Source: Deltaproteobacteria bacterium (GTDB lineage Bacteria; Desulfobacterota; UBA8473). Taken from it: DNA of 6,014 nt. Under the pieces are notes generated by a model, which made no database searches, was not told where the DNA came from, and saw only the letters and a list, made by a program, of their open reading frames with translations. Below, in pieces: positions 1 to 5,278 of the stretch. The stretch spans positions 1 through 6,014 of the forward strand of contig JAUXFK010000177.1 of NCBI GenBank assembly GCA_030623035.1, written 5' to 3'. The translations under genes and the position numbers were made by a program. Each line of letters opens with the position of its first letter. Within the stretch, counting starts at the first letter, position 1.

Positions 1-108
1 GACCAAAAACGGTTCGGTTAGCATAGGATTTTACCCCTTTTCAGCCCTGATGTTGTTAAGGTTGAACAGATTACCAGTTATATCTCAATAAACTGAGGTA
101 TTGGCCTA

Positions 109-134
109 TGGATTCCCGCCTCCGCGGGAATGAC
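109..134 (+). repeat. Palindromic repeat unit, left copy
   Basis: This 26-nt unit starts tggattcccgcc and ends gcgggaatgac. It is the reverse complement of 153-178 except at base 122 (c here; the pairing base 165 is a). Within the unit, attcccgc at 112-119 faces gcgggaat at 124-131, so it is self-palindromic too. Such units normally occur in many copies per genome, which cannot be verified from one window. Confidence 0.85.
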
Positions 135-152
135 AGGCGCTTAGACATAATC

Positions 153-178
153 GTCATTCCCGCGAAGGCGGGAATCCA
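153..178 (-). repeat. Palindromic repeat unit, right copy
   Basis: Inverted partner of 109-134, beginning gtcattcccgcg and ending ggcgggaatcca. It is separated from the left copy by an 18-nt loop. Together the two copies could form a hairpin of about 26 bp, or each could fold alone around its own attcccgc/gcgggaat arms. Confidence 0.85.
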
Positions 179-345
179 GTGAATAGTTGCAAAACATGAT
201 TTACCCCAACTTATTGAGAACTTACGATTGCCATCCCTAACCAACTGTTTTTTAAGCAAATATTACAAACAAAGGATGAAATAAGGAACAAGGAGTTATG
301 CTAACCTTAAAAACAGCAATAACCTATTGTTTTTATTATATTTAT

Positions 346-365
346 GGCATTTTTCTAAAAATGCC
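346..365. repeat. 20-nt perfect dyad upstream of uvrA
   Basis: GGCATTTTT (346-354) and AAAAATGCC (357-365) are exact inverted complements with a 2-nt centre. The dyad ends 75 bases before the uvrA start. With so small a loop it is more plausible as a protein-binding site on DNA than as an RNA hairpin. It does not match the LexA boxes I know, so its role is open. Confidence 0.5.
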
Positions 366-440
366 GGAATCCAAATTTCCAGTAGTCTGAAGTTTGTCAA
401 TTAATATACGTTTAATGTTGATCCATATTTCATAATAATC

Positions 441-3257
441 ATGGTACAGAATAAAATAATAGTCAAGGGAGCTAAAGAACACAATCTTAAGGGGGTCGAT
501 GTCGAGATACCCAGGGATAAATTCGTAGTGATTACCGGTTTAAGTGGGTCCGGCAAATCGACCCTTGCCTTCGATACCCTTTACGCTGAGGGACAGCGAA
601 GATATGTGGAGTCTCTATCGGCTTATGCCAGGCAGTTTTTAGAACAGATGGAAAAACCTGACGTAGAATACATTGAAGGACTCTCACCGGCAATTTCTAT
701 CGAACAGAGGGCAATCAGTAAGAATCCCCGTTCTACTGTAGCGACAGTCACCGAGATTTACGATTATCTTCGCTTATTGTTCGCCAGAGTCGGTAAACCG
801 CATTGTTATAAATGTGGCAAGGAGATTCTCTCCCAGACCGTTCAGCAAATCGTCGATCAAGTGATGAGATTACCACAAGGAACCAAGTTTATGATTTTAT
901 CACCGATTGTAAGGGGAAGAAAGGGAGAATATAAAAATGAGATGAACCAGTTACGCAAGGATGGTTATGTGAGGATTAAAGTTGATGGGGAAGTAAGAGA
1001 CTTAAACGAAGAGATTACCCTGGAAAAGAACAAAAAGCATCATATAGACGTTATAATAGACAGGCTTATTATTAAGGAAAAAATAGAGAAAAGGCTTGCA
1101 GACTCTCTGGAAACCGCTTTAAAACTCTCAGAAGGGTTAGCCAAGATCGAAATAATAGGCGGTGAGGAGACAGTGTTCAGTGAAAATTTTGCCTGTATAG
1201 ACTGTGGAATAAGTTATCCAGAGATTTCTCCCAGGATGTTCTCCTTCAACAACCCTTACGGGGCCTGTCCAACCTGTGGAGGGCTTGGGACTACCATGTA
1301 CTTTGATCCTGAACTTATTATACCCAATCCCAATCTTTCGCTTAGAGAAGGAGCGATTTTGCCATGGGCAAAAAAAAACAGCAGCTATTTTCATCAAATG
1401 CTGGATGCCTTGAGTGATCACTACAACATAGATATATACAGTCCTTTCAAGGACCTCTCCCCCTCTGTTCAGCATGTCCTTCTCTATGGTTCCGGGGAAG
1501 AAAAGATAAAATTTTACTTTGAATTAGATGGGAGGAGAATTTTTCATCAAAAAGAATTTGAAGGAGTAATAAAGAACCTCGAACGCCGTTATAGAGAAAC
1601 CGATTCTGACCTCATTCGAGAGGATGTTGAAAGGTATATGAACAATCGTCCCTGTCTCAATTGTAATGGAGACAGATTACGAAAAGAGAGCCTCTTCATT
1701 AAGGTAGATGGCATGTCAATCTCTGATGTAACAAAGTTCTCAATTAAAGATGCTTTCAAAGTTTTCTCCGACATTCAGCTAAGCAGTAGAGATATGGAGA
1801 TAGCAGGGAGGATATTGAAGGAAATTCGAGAGAGGTTAGGTTTTCTTATAAATGTTGGAATAGACTATTTAACCCTGGATCGTCCCTCAGCAACTCTATC
1901 CGGAGGGGAAGGGCAACGCATCAGACTGGCAACCCAAATTGGATCGAGTCTCGTCGGGGTACTGTACATATTGGATGAACCCAGTATAGGATTACATCAA
2001 AGGGATAATATTAGACTGCTCAAGACATTAAAAAGACTAAGAGATATTGGAAACACTGTACTGGTTGTCGAACATGATGAGGAGACTATCCTTTCCTCAG
2101 ATTACATAATAGACATGGGACCAGGTGCAGGAATCCATGGTGGGAAGGTCGTCTTTTGTGGAACTCCAAAAGAAATAATAGAGGATAAGAATTCTTTAAC
2201 AGGAAAGTATCTTTCAAAGGAATTAATGATTCCGATACCGGTCAACCGACGAAAACCCTGCAATAAATCTTTAGTGATCAAGGGAGCCTCTGAAAACAAT
2301 TTGAAAAACATCTCAGTAAATATCCCTCTCGGACTATTTAACTGCGTGACCGGAGTCTCTGGTTCTGGGAAAAGTACATTGGTACTCGACACCATATACA
2401 GGGTGTTAGCCCAAAGGATCTACCACTCTAAAGAGCGAGCTGGAAAAGTTACCCAGATTGAAGGTCTTGAGTATATCGATAAAGTAATAGATATAGACCA
2501 AAACCCTATAGGCAGGACTCCCCGTTCAAATCCAGCTACCTATACCGGTGTTTTTACTCATATTAGAGATCTCTTCGCTAAACTCCCTGAATCGAAAGTA
2601 AGAGGATATAAGCCAGGAAGATACAGTTTTAATGTAAAGGGTGGAAGATGTGAGGTATGCAAAGGTGATGGAATAATAAAGATCGAGATGCATTTCCTCC
2701 CGGATGTCTATGTTACATGTGAAGTGTGCAAGGGAAAGAGATACAATAGGGAAACCTTAGAAATATACTATAAGGGAAAGAATATTGCCGATATCTTAGA
2801 TATGACAGTAGATCAGGCTTTATCCTTTTTAAGCAGGATTCCAAAAATCAGAACAAAGCTACAAACTCTTTCTGCTGTGGGTCTTGGTTACATAAAGTTA
2901 GGGCAGTCAGCTACTACTTTATCAGGAGGAGAAGCTCAGAGGGTAAAGCTGGCAAAAGAATTGAGTAAGAAAAGTACAGGTAAAACCCTCTATATTCTGG
3001 ATGAACCCACAACAGGTCTTCATTTTGCGGATATTCAAAAGTTACTCAATGTTTTAAATAAACTGGTGAATGCGGGGAATACCGTTATTGTGATAGAACA
3101 TAACCTTGATGTCATTAAGTGTGCAGACTATATTATTGATTTAGGACCGGAAGGCGGAGAGATGGGGGGAGAAATGGTGGCATGTGGCACACCGGAAGAG
3201 CTAACCCAGGTAAAAGAATCCTATACAGGTCAGTTTTTAAAGAAGGTAATTCATTAA
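441..3257 (+). CDS. uvrA: UvrABC excinuclease subunit A
   Basis: UvrA is the damage-recognition ATPase of nucleotide excision repair. As a cytoplasmic dimer it scans DNA, loads UvrB at lesions, and leaves before UvrC cuts. The 938-residue protein is full length for the family (about 940). Both ABC modules are intact. The first has Walker A GLSGSGKST (33-41), signature LSGGE (486-490) and Walker B ILDEP (D512, E513). The second has Walker A GVSGSGKST (638-646), signature LSGGE (827-831) and ILDEP (D854, E855). Zinc-type cysteine pairs lie at 122/125, 252/255, 276/279 and, in the C-terminal finger, 737/740 with 760/763. The UvrB-binding and insertion regions fall between the first Walker A and first signature. 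The ATG at 441 is the first start after an in-frame stop at 402-404 and opens the conserved N-terminus (IIVKGAKEHNLKGVDVEIP), but no Shine-Dalgarno precedes it. The gene stands alone and converges on atpE. Confidence 0.98.
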   Translation: MVQNKIIVKGAKEHNLKGVDVEIPRDKFVVITGLSGSGKSTLAFDTLYAEGQRRYVESLSAYARQFLEQMEKPDVEYIEGLSPAISIEQRAISKNPRSTVATVTEIYDYLRLLFARVGKPHCYKCGKEILSQTVQQIVDQVMRLPQGTKFMILSPIVRGRKGEYKNEMNQLRKDGYVRIKVDGEVRDLNEEITLEKNKKHHIDVIIDRLIIKEKIEKRLADSLETALKLSEGLAKIEIIGGEETVFSENFACIDCGISYPEISPRMFSFNNPYGACPTCGGLGTTMYFDPELIIPNPNLSLREGAILPWAKKNSSYFHQMLDALSDHYNIDIYSPFKDLSPSVQHVLLYGSGEEKIKFYFELDGRRIFHQKEFEGVIKNLERRYRETDSDLIREDVERYMNNRPCLNCNGDRLRKESLFIKVDGMSISDVTKFSIKDAFKVFSDIQLSSRDMEIAGRILKEIRERLGFLINVGIDYLTLDRPSATLSGGEGQRIRLATQIGSSLVGVLYILDEPSIGLHQRDNIRLLKTLKRLRDIGNTVLVVEHDEETILSSDYIIDMGPGAGIHGGKVVFCGTPKEIIEDKNSLTGKYLSKELMIPIPVNRRKPCNKSLVIKGASENNLKNISVNIPLGLFNCVTGVSGSGKSTLVLDTIYRVLAQRIYHSKERAGKVTQIEGLEYIDKVIDIDQNPIGRTPRSNPATYTGVFTHIRDLFAKLPESKVRGYKPGRYSFNVKGGRCEVCKGDGIIKIEMHFLPDVYVTCEVCKGKRYNRETLEIYYKGKNIADILDMTVDQALSFLSRIPKIRTKLQTLSAVGLGYIKLGQSATTLSGGEAQRVKLAKELSKKSTGKTLYILDEPTTGLHFADIQKLLNVLNKLVNAGNTVIVIEHNLDVIKCADYIIDLGPEGGEMGGEMVACGTPEELTQVKESYTGQFLKKVIH

Positions 3258-3270
3258 AGATAATATTGGT

Positions 3271-3305
3271 GGCTTTTAAGGCACTATTGTAGTGCCTCTT
3301 AAGCC
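3271..3305. terminator. Hairpin between convergent uvrA and atpE
   Basis: AGGCACTA (3279-3286) pairs exactly with TAGTGCCT (3290-3297) around a 3-nt loop. An outer GGCTT (3271-3275) pairs with AAGCC (3301-3305) across a small internal loop. The hairpin starts 13 bases after the uvrA stop and lies 55 bases beyond the atpE stop on the other strand, so it may serve both transcripts. There is no run of T after the stem on either strand, so it is not a textbook intrinsic terminator. It may instead protect 3' ends or act with Rho. Confidence 0.5.
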
Positions 3306-3320
3306 AATAATGAAGTACTT

Positions 3321-3337
3321 TATGAATTTAATTCATA
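3321..3337. repeat. Perfect 17-nt palindrome (8-1-8)
   Basis: TATGAATT (3321-3328) and AATTCATA (3330-3337) are exact inverted complements around a single T. The palindrome lies in the convergent gap, 23 bases beyond the atpE stop. AT-rich arms and a 1-nt centre make an RNA hairpin weak. It could be a protein site or chance in AT-rich DNA. Confidence 0.4.
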
Positions 3338-3360
3338 CCTGTCTTCAAATAAAACCAATA

Positions 3361-3699
3361 TTAGAGTTTCATATACAGCATAATAGATATTACAAAAGCA
3401 TAGATAACCAGTGACTCAATCAATGCAAGACCAACAATCAGTGGAGTAAATATCTGACCATAAGCGCCTGGATTCCTGGCAATACCTTCAAGCCCGGATG
3501 CAATGGCTCTACCCTGCCCTAATCCCCCACCGGCAGCAGCTATTCCAATAGCAAATCCGCAGGCTATAGCTATGGCACTCTTCACTGTTGAGTCCAAAAC
3601 TACTTCTCCATGTCCTCCCTCTTGTCCAAAAACCATAGGAACTATCGCGAGGCAAGAAACAAACAGGAGAAGTGAGACTATAGTAAACTTTCGCCTCAT
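3361..3699 (-). CDS. atpE: F-type ATP synthase subunit c, with leader peptide
   Basis: Subunit c forms the membrane ring of Fo; each copy carries one ion across the membrane as the ring turns. Its hairpin of two helices is clear: a glycine-rich first helix ending GGGLGQG (57-63), the polar loop RNP (75-77), and a second helix GLALIESLVIYAFVI with the ion-binding carboxylate E95. Gln62, Ser96 and Tyr100 line up with ion-site residues of Na+-type rings. The first 25 residues (MRRKFTIVSLLLFVS... to VFG) form a signal peptide, so the mature protein should be about 87 residues with its N-terminus outside, as c-subunit topology requires. I start at the ATG 3699: AGGAGG lies 7 nt upstream. A TTG two codons earlier (3705) would abut that site with no spacing. 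It is the last gene of the Fo cluster, 114 nt after atpB. Confidence 0.96.
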   Translation of the reverse strand: MRRKFTIVSLLLFVSCLAIVPMVFGQEGGHGEVVLDSTVKSAIAIACGFAIGIAAAGGGLGQGRAIASGLEGIARNPGAYGQIFTPLIVGLALIESLVIYAFVISIMLYMKL

Positions 3700-3705
3700 T
3701 CGCAA

Positions 3706-3714
3706 CCCTCCTTT
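3706..3714 (-). promoter_or_regulatory. Strong ribosome-binding site of atpE
   Basis: The minus strand reads AAAGGAGGG here, a nearly full anti-16S match, with 7 nt between AGGAGG and the ATG at 3699. It settles the start choice against the upstream TTG. It is the best Shine-Dalgarno in the cluster, as expected for the subunit needed in roughly ten-fold excess. Confidence 0.8.
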
Positions 3715-3718
3715 CTGT

Positions 3719-3752
3719 AAAAAATTTAGAATCTCGAATACATTTAGATTCT
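3719..3752 (-). terminator. Weak attenuator-like hairpin before atpE
   Basis: Read on the minus strand, AGAATCT (3752-3746) and AGATTCT (3734-3728) form a 7-bp stem with an 11-nt loop, followed by AAATTTTTT (3727-3719), six T in a row. This resembles a leaky terminator, placed between atpB and the atpE ribosome-binding site. The stem is AT-rich and so weak. It may alternatively be an RNA-processing or stability element that raises c-subunit expression. A second bulged stem lies just after the atpB stop at 3788-3807. Confidence 0.35.
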
Positions 3753-3813
3753 CTTATTAAATAGATGCTGTTTCACAGTTTCTGTTCGGACTAAAGCCGG
3801 TTTATCCAGCCGC

Positions 3814-4542
3814 TTAATGTTCTTCGGCAAGAGCATTTGACATGTACATCATCGAAAGTAGAATAAAGACTAAAGCCTGGATACCGGAAACAAAAATCCC
3901 GAGGCCCAACGCAAGAATAAAACCATAAGACATTGCTAAGATTATATGATCCCCTGTAATATTTCCAAACAACCTAAGGGATAATGATAATGGCCGCGCG
4001 AGATGGCTTATAACCTCGATTGGAAACATCAGCGGGGCTATCGGCCAGAAAGGCCCGATAAACTGTTTAACATAGCGCCATCCGTGTCTCCGGACTCCTA
4101 TGTAGTGATAAAAGAAAAAGACTGGAATGGCACACGCTGCCGTTGTATTGATATTATCTGTAGGTGGCAAAAATCCTGGTATAAGCCCCAATAGATTGCA
4201 GAATAATATAAATATAGCAAGGGTGCCGATCAACGGAAGGAATTTTTTTCCTTCATGCCCCATAGTATTGTCTATCAATTTAAGGAGCTGTTCAACCAAC
4301 ACTTCCAGAATATTTCGAATACTGATCCTCCCTTCAGGGACAAGATCTTCGGATCTTTTTCCATAACCTATAAAGACGAGGACAGTAAGGATTAAGACGA
4401 CTAGAATCGCATGATAAACATGAAAAACATTGCCATCTTCCCCAAGCCGCAAAAAAGAGGGGATACTATCGCTTTGCAAAAAAGACGTAAAAGAATCATT
4501 GAACGGTAACTTCGAAACCCAGGTTATATCATGTCCTTCCAT
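3814..4542 (-). CDS. atpB: F-type ATP synthase subunit a
   Basis: Subunit a is the stator channel of Fo in the cytoplasmic membrane. It supplies the two ion half-channels facing the c ring. The 242-residue protein is in the family range. Hydrophobic segments lie near residues 42-60, 101-123, 135-150, 164-180, 199-218 and 220-236. The signature PLSLSLRLFGNITGDH (184-199) contains the essential arginine, R190 (R210 in E. coli), that separates the half-channels. NLLGLIPGFLPPT (116-128) is the other diagnostic stretch, and the last helix ends SMMYMSNALAEEH. The ATG at 4542 is preceded by AGAGGAG (4559-4553), 10 nt away and overlapping the atpI stop. Only 15 nt separate it from atpI, so the two should be on one transcript. 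Confidence 0.97.
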   Translation of the reverse strand: MEGHDITWVSKLPFNDSFTSFLQSDSIPSFLRLGEDGNVFHVYHAILVVLILTVLVFIGYGKRSEDLVPEGRISIRNILEVLVEQLLKLIDNTMGHEGKKFLPLIGTLAIFILFCNLLGLIPGFLPPTDNINTTAACAIPVFFFYHYIGVRRHGWRYVKQFIGPFWPIAPLMFPIEVISHLARPLSLSLRLFGNITGDHIILAMSYGFILALGLGIFVSGIQALVFILLSMMYMSNALAEEH

Positions 4543-4557
4543 GAAACATCTTCTCCT

Positions 4558-4929
4558 CTATGATCTCTTGAAAACCTGGACAAATCCATCCAGAGCAATA
4601 CCGAAAAATACCGTTGAAAGTCCAACGATTAAACCAAGAATATCCACAAAGCCGGAATATATTACTGCAAATAAGATTGCGATAAGGGCAATAAACTTAA
4701 AAATATAACTAAATGCAAAAAATGCGCCTTTATCTGCCTTTTTGATAATCCTTTCAACTATTTTGTGCAGAAACCAAAAGTTAACGATTATAATAATTCC
4801 GCCTACTAAAACTCCTAAAGTTACAGTAAGTGACTTAAAAAAAATGCTTCCAAGGGTTAAGACTGCAAGTACAATAGCATTATTTCTCTCAATGGTAGTA
4901 ATCCTTTGTTCTTTTTGTATCTCATTCAC
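4558..4929 (-). CDS. atpI: AtpI-type ATP synthase I-chain membrane protein
   Basis: A 123-residue membrane protein with four hydrophobic segments (about 18-31, 34-54, 71-91, 95-113) and a short charged N-terminus. Position directly before atpB and topology match the ATP synthase subunit I family (ATP-synt_I). In other bacteria AtpI helps assemble the c ring and, with AtpZ, has been linked to Mg2+/Ca2+ supply; that role is family knowledge, not visible here. The start is GTG at 4929, preceded at 8 nt by AAGGAG (4943-4938), which lies in the last codons of atpZ. Nearby ATGs at 4931 and 4925 are out of frame. The 5-nt gap to atpZ suggests translational coupling. Sequence of this family is poorly conserved, so the symbol rests largely on context. 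Confidence 0.8.
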   Translation of the reverse strand: MNEIQKEQRITTIERNNAIVLAVLTLGSIFFKSLTVTLGVLVGGIIIIVNFWFLHKIVERIIKKADKGAFFAFSYIFKFIALIAILFAVIYSGFVDILGLIVGLSTVFFGIALDGFVQVFKRS

Positions 4930-4934
4930 ATAGG

Positions 4935-5168
4935 TTACTCCTTATCGGTTAAGCCATTCTTTTCTACGTATTTTAACACCCTGAAGAGACCCTTAAAACC
5001 TGCTGCAATACCAAACAGCATGAAGACCAGAGTTAACCATGGTTTCGTATTAAACAAACTATCCATCCAGAAACCAACCAAAATACCAATAACGACCGCG
5101 ATACCCATCTCCAAGCCAATTGCGCCGTATCTCCCGATCTCTCTGAATAGTTTCTTTTTGTTCTCCAT
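4935..5168 (-). CDS. atpZ: AtpZ-type Fo accessory protein
   Basis: A 77-residue protein with two membrane segments (about 15-35 and 44-62) and a lysine-rich N-terminus (MENKKKLFREIGRYGAIGLE). The glycine-spaced first helix, the GFWMDSLFNTKPWLT turn with Asp36, and the LFGIAAGFKGLF second helix match the AtpZ / 'ATPase gene 1' family, which heads Fo operons. In alkaliphilic Bacillus, AtpZ with AtpI was proposed to supply divalent cations to the synthase; no function can be read from this sequence alone. It is the first gene of the cluster, with a 5' leader of roughly 70 nt from the predicted promoter. The ATG at 5168 has no good Shine-Dalgarno. Its stop overlaps the ribosome-binding site of atpI. 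Confidence 0.85.
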   Translation of the reverse strand: MENKKKLFREIGRYGAIGLEMGIAVVIGILVGFWMDSLFNTKPWLTLVFMLFGIAAGFKGLFRVLKYVEKNGLTDKE

Positions 5169-5224
5169 ATTACAACCGCAATCATTCCAGTTAATTGGGT
5201 GTATTCTTAGAACAATCTAAAAAG

Positions 5225-5242
5225 TGAATGAACATTCATTCG
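5225..5242. promoter_or_regulatory. FadR/TetR-like operator palindrome over the Fo promoter start
   Basis: TGAATGA (5225-5231), a 4-nt centre ACAT, and TCATTCG (5236-5242) form a palindrome with 6-bp perfect arms (GAATGA/TCATTC). It starts just past the -10 box of the promoter at 5245-5273 and covers the expected transcription start near 5238, where a bound repressor would block initiation. The TGAATGA-N4-TCATTCA shape is, as I recall it, the consensus of the acyl-CoA-responsive TetR-family regulator FadR of Bacillus; related TetR sites in other bacteria look alike. No regulator gene lies in the window. Confidence 0.6.
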
Positions 5243-5244
5243 GT

Positions 5245-5273
5245 TTATTACCATACCACTCTTTTTTTGTCAA
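5245..5273 (-). promoter_or_regulatory. Sigma-70-type promoter of the atpZIBE operon
   Basis: On the minus strand, a perfect -35 TTGACA (5273-5268) is followed by a 17-bp spacer ending TGG and then TAATAA (5250-5245). This makes an extended -10 (TGn) with optimal spacing, although the hexamer itself matches TATAAT only partly. It lies 5 bases after the stop of the upstream activase gene and 76 bases before atpZ, the only gene it could serve. Read-through from the activase gene is also possible, since no terminator separates them. Confidence 0.65.
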
Positions 5274-5278
5274 GAATT

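Larger units (their letters stand above)
83..219. repeat. MITE-like nested inverted-repeat element
   Basis: An 18-nt outer arm at 83-100 (tctcaataaactgaggta) pairs with 202-219 at 15 of 18 positions. Inside it, two 26-nt units at 109-134 and 153-178 pair at 25 of 26 positions. Each inner unit is itself an imperfect palindrome with the core attcccgc...gcgggaat. The loop between the units is 135-152. Unpaired flanks are 101-108 and 179-201. The structure fits a non-autonomous mobile repeat (MITE or REP-pair) that carries no transposase. I see no clear target-site duplication beside the outer arms. The inner motif belongs to a widely dispersed proteobacterial repeat type, related in look to the neisserial dRS3 sequence; this is recalled, not searched. 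Confidence 0.72.
1..440. other. Non-coding region upstream of uvrA
   Basis: No convincing protein gene is visible in this 440-base stretch. It holds the nested inverted-repeat element at 83-219, a perfect 10-bp inverted pair (16-25 with 297-306), a 20-nt dyad at 346-365, and AT-rich sequence leading to uvrA. The only sizeable open frame, on the minus strand across 71-259, is the translation of the palindromic repeat itself, with the familiar repeat-derived peptides 'WIPAFAGMT' and 'FPRRRES', and is not a gene. A weak 30-codon frame (298-390, +) is discussed under findings. I found no -35/-10 pair for uvrA that I would defend. Confidence 0.7.

Noticed and set aside
1..24. Possible start of a minus-strand gene (ATG at 24, eight codons to the edge)
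   Set aside because: AAAAGGGG lies about 10 nt upstream, but eight codons cannot be judged, and the ATG is part of the 10-bp inverted repeat.
71..259. 62-codon open frame on the minus strand
   Set aside because: It reads through the inverted palindromic units and yields the repeat-derived peptides WIPAFAGMT and FPRRRES. It has no homologous domain and no good ribosome-binding site.
394..422. uvrA promoter from TTGTCA at 394-399
   Set aside because: At 17-18 bp spacing the -10 would be GTTGAT or TTGATC, which is too poor to call.
260..440. SOS (LexA) box before uvrA
   Set aside because: I looked for CTGT-N8-ACAG, GAAC-N4-GTTC and the Geobacter-type GGTT..C....G...ACC form. None is present. 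A near match at 16-35 has the wrong spacing and is over 400 bases from the gene.
1137..1475. Open frames antisense to uvrA (also 1589-1774 and 2102-2395)
   Set aside because: They are opposite-strand shadows of the conserved uvrA reading frame, with no recognisable domain.
3697..3705. TTG at 3705 as the atpE start
   Set aside because: It directly abuts the GGAGGG motif with no spacing, while the ATG at 3699 has ideal 7-nt spacing.
3503..4933. Plus-strand open frames across the atp genes
   Set aside because: They are shadows of atpE, atpB and atpI, whose minus-strand products are clearly recognisable.
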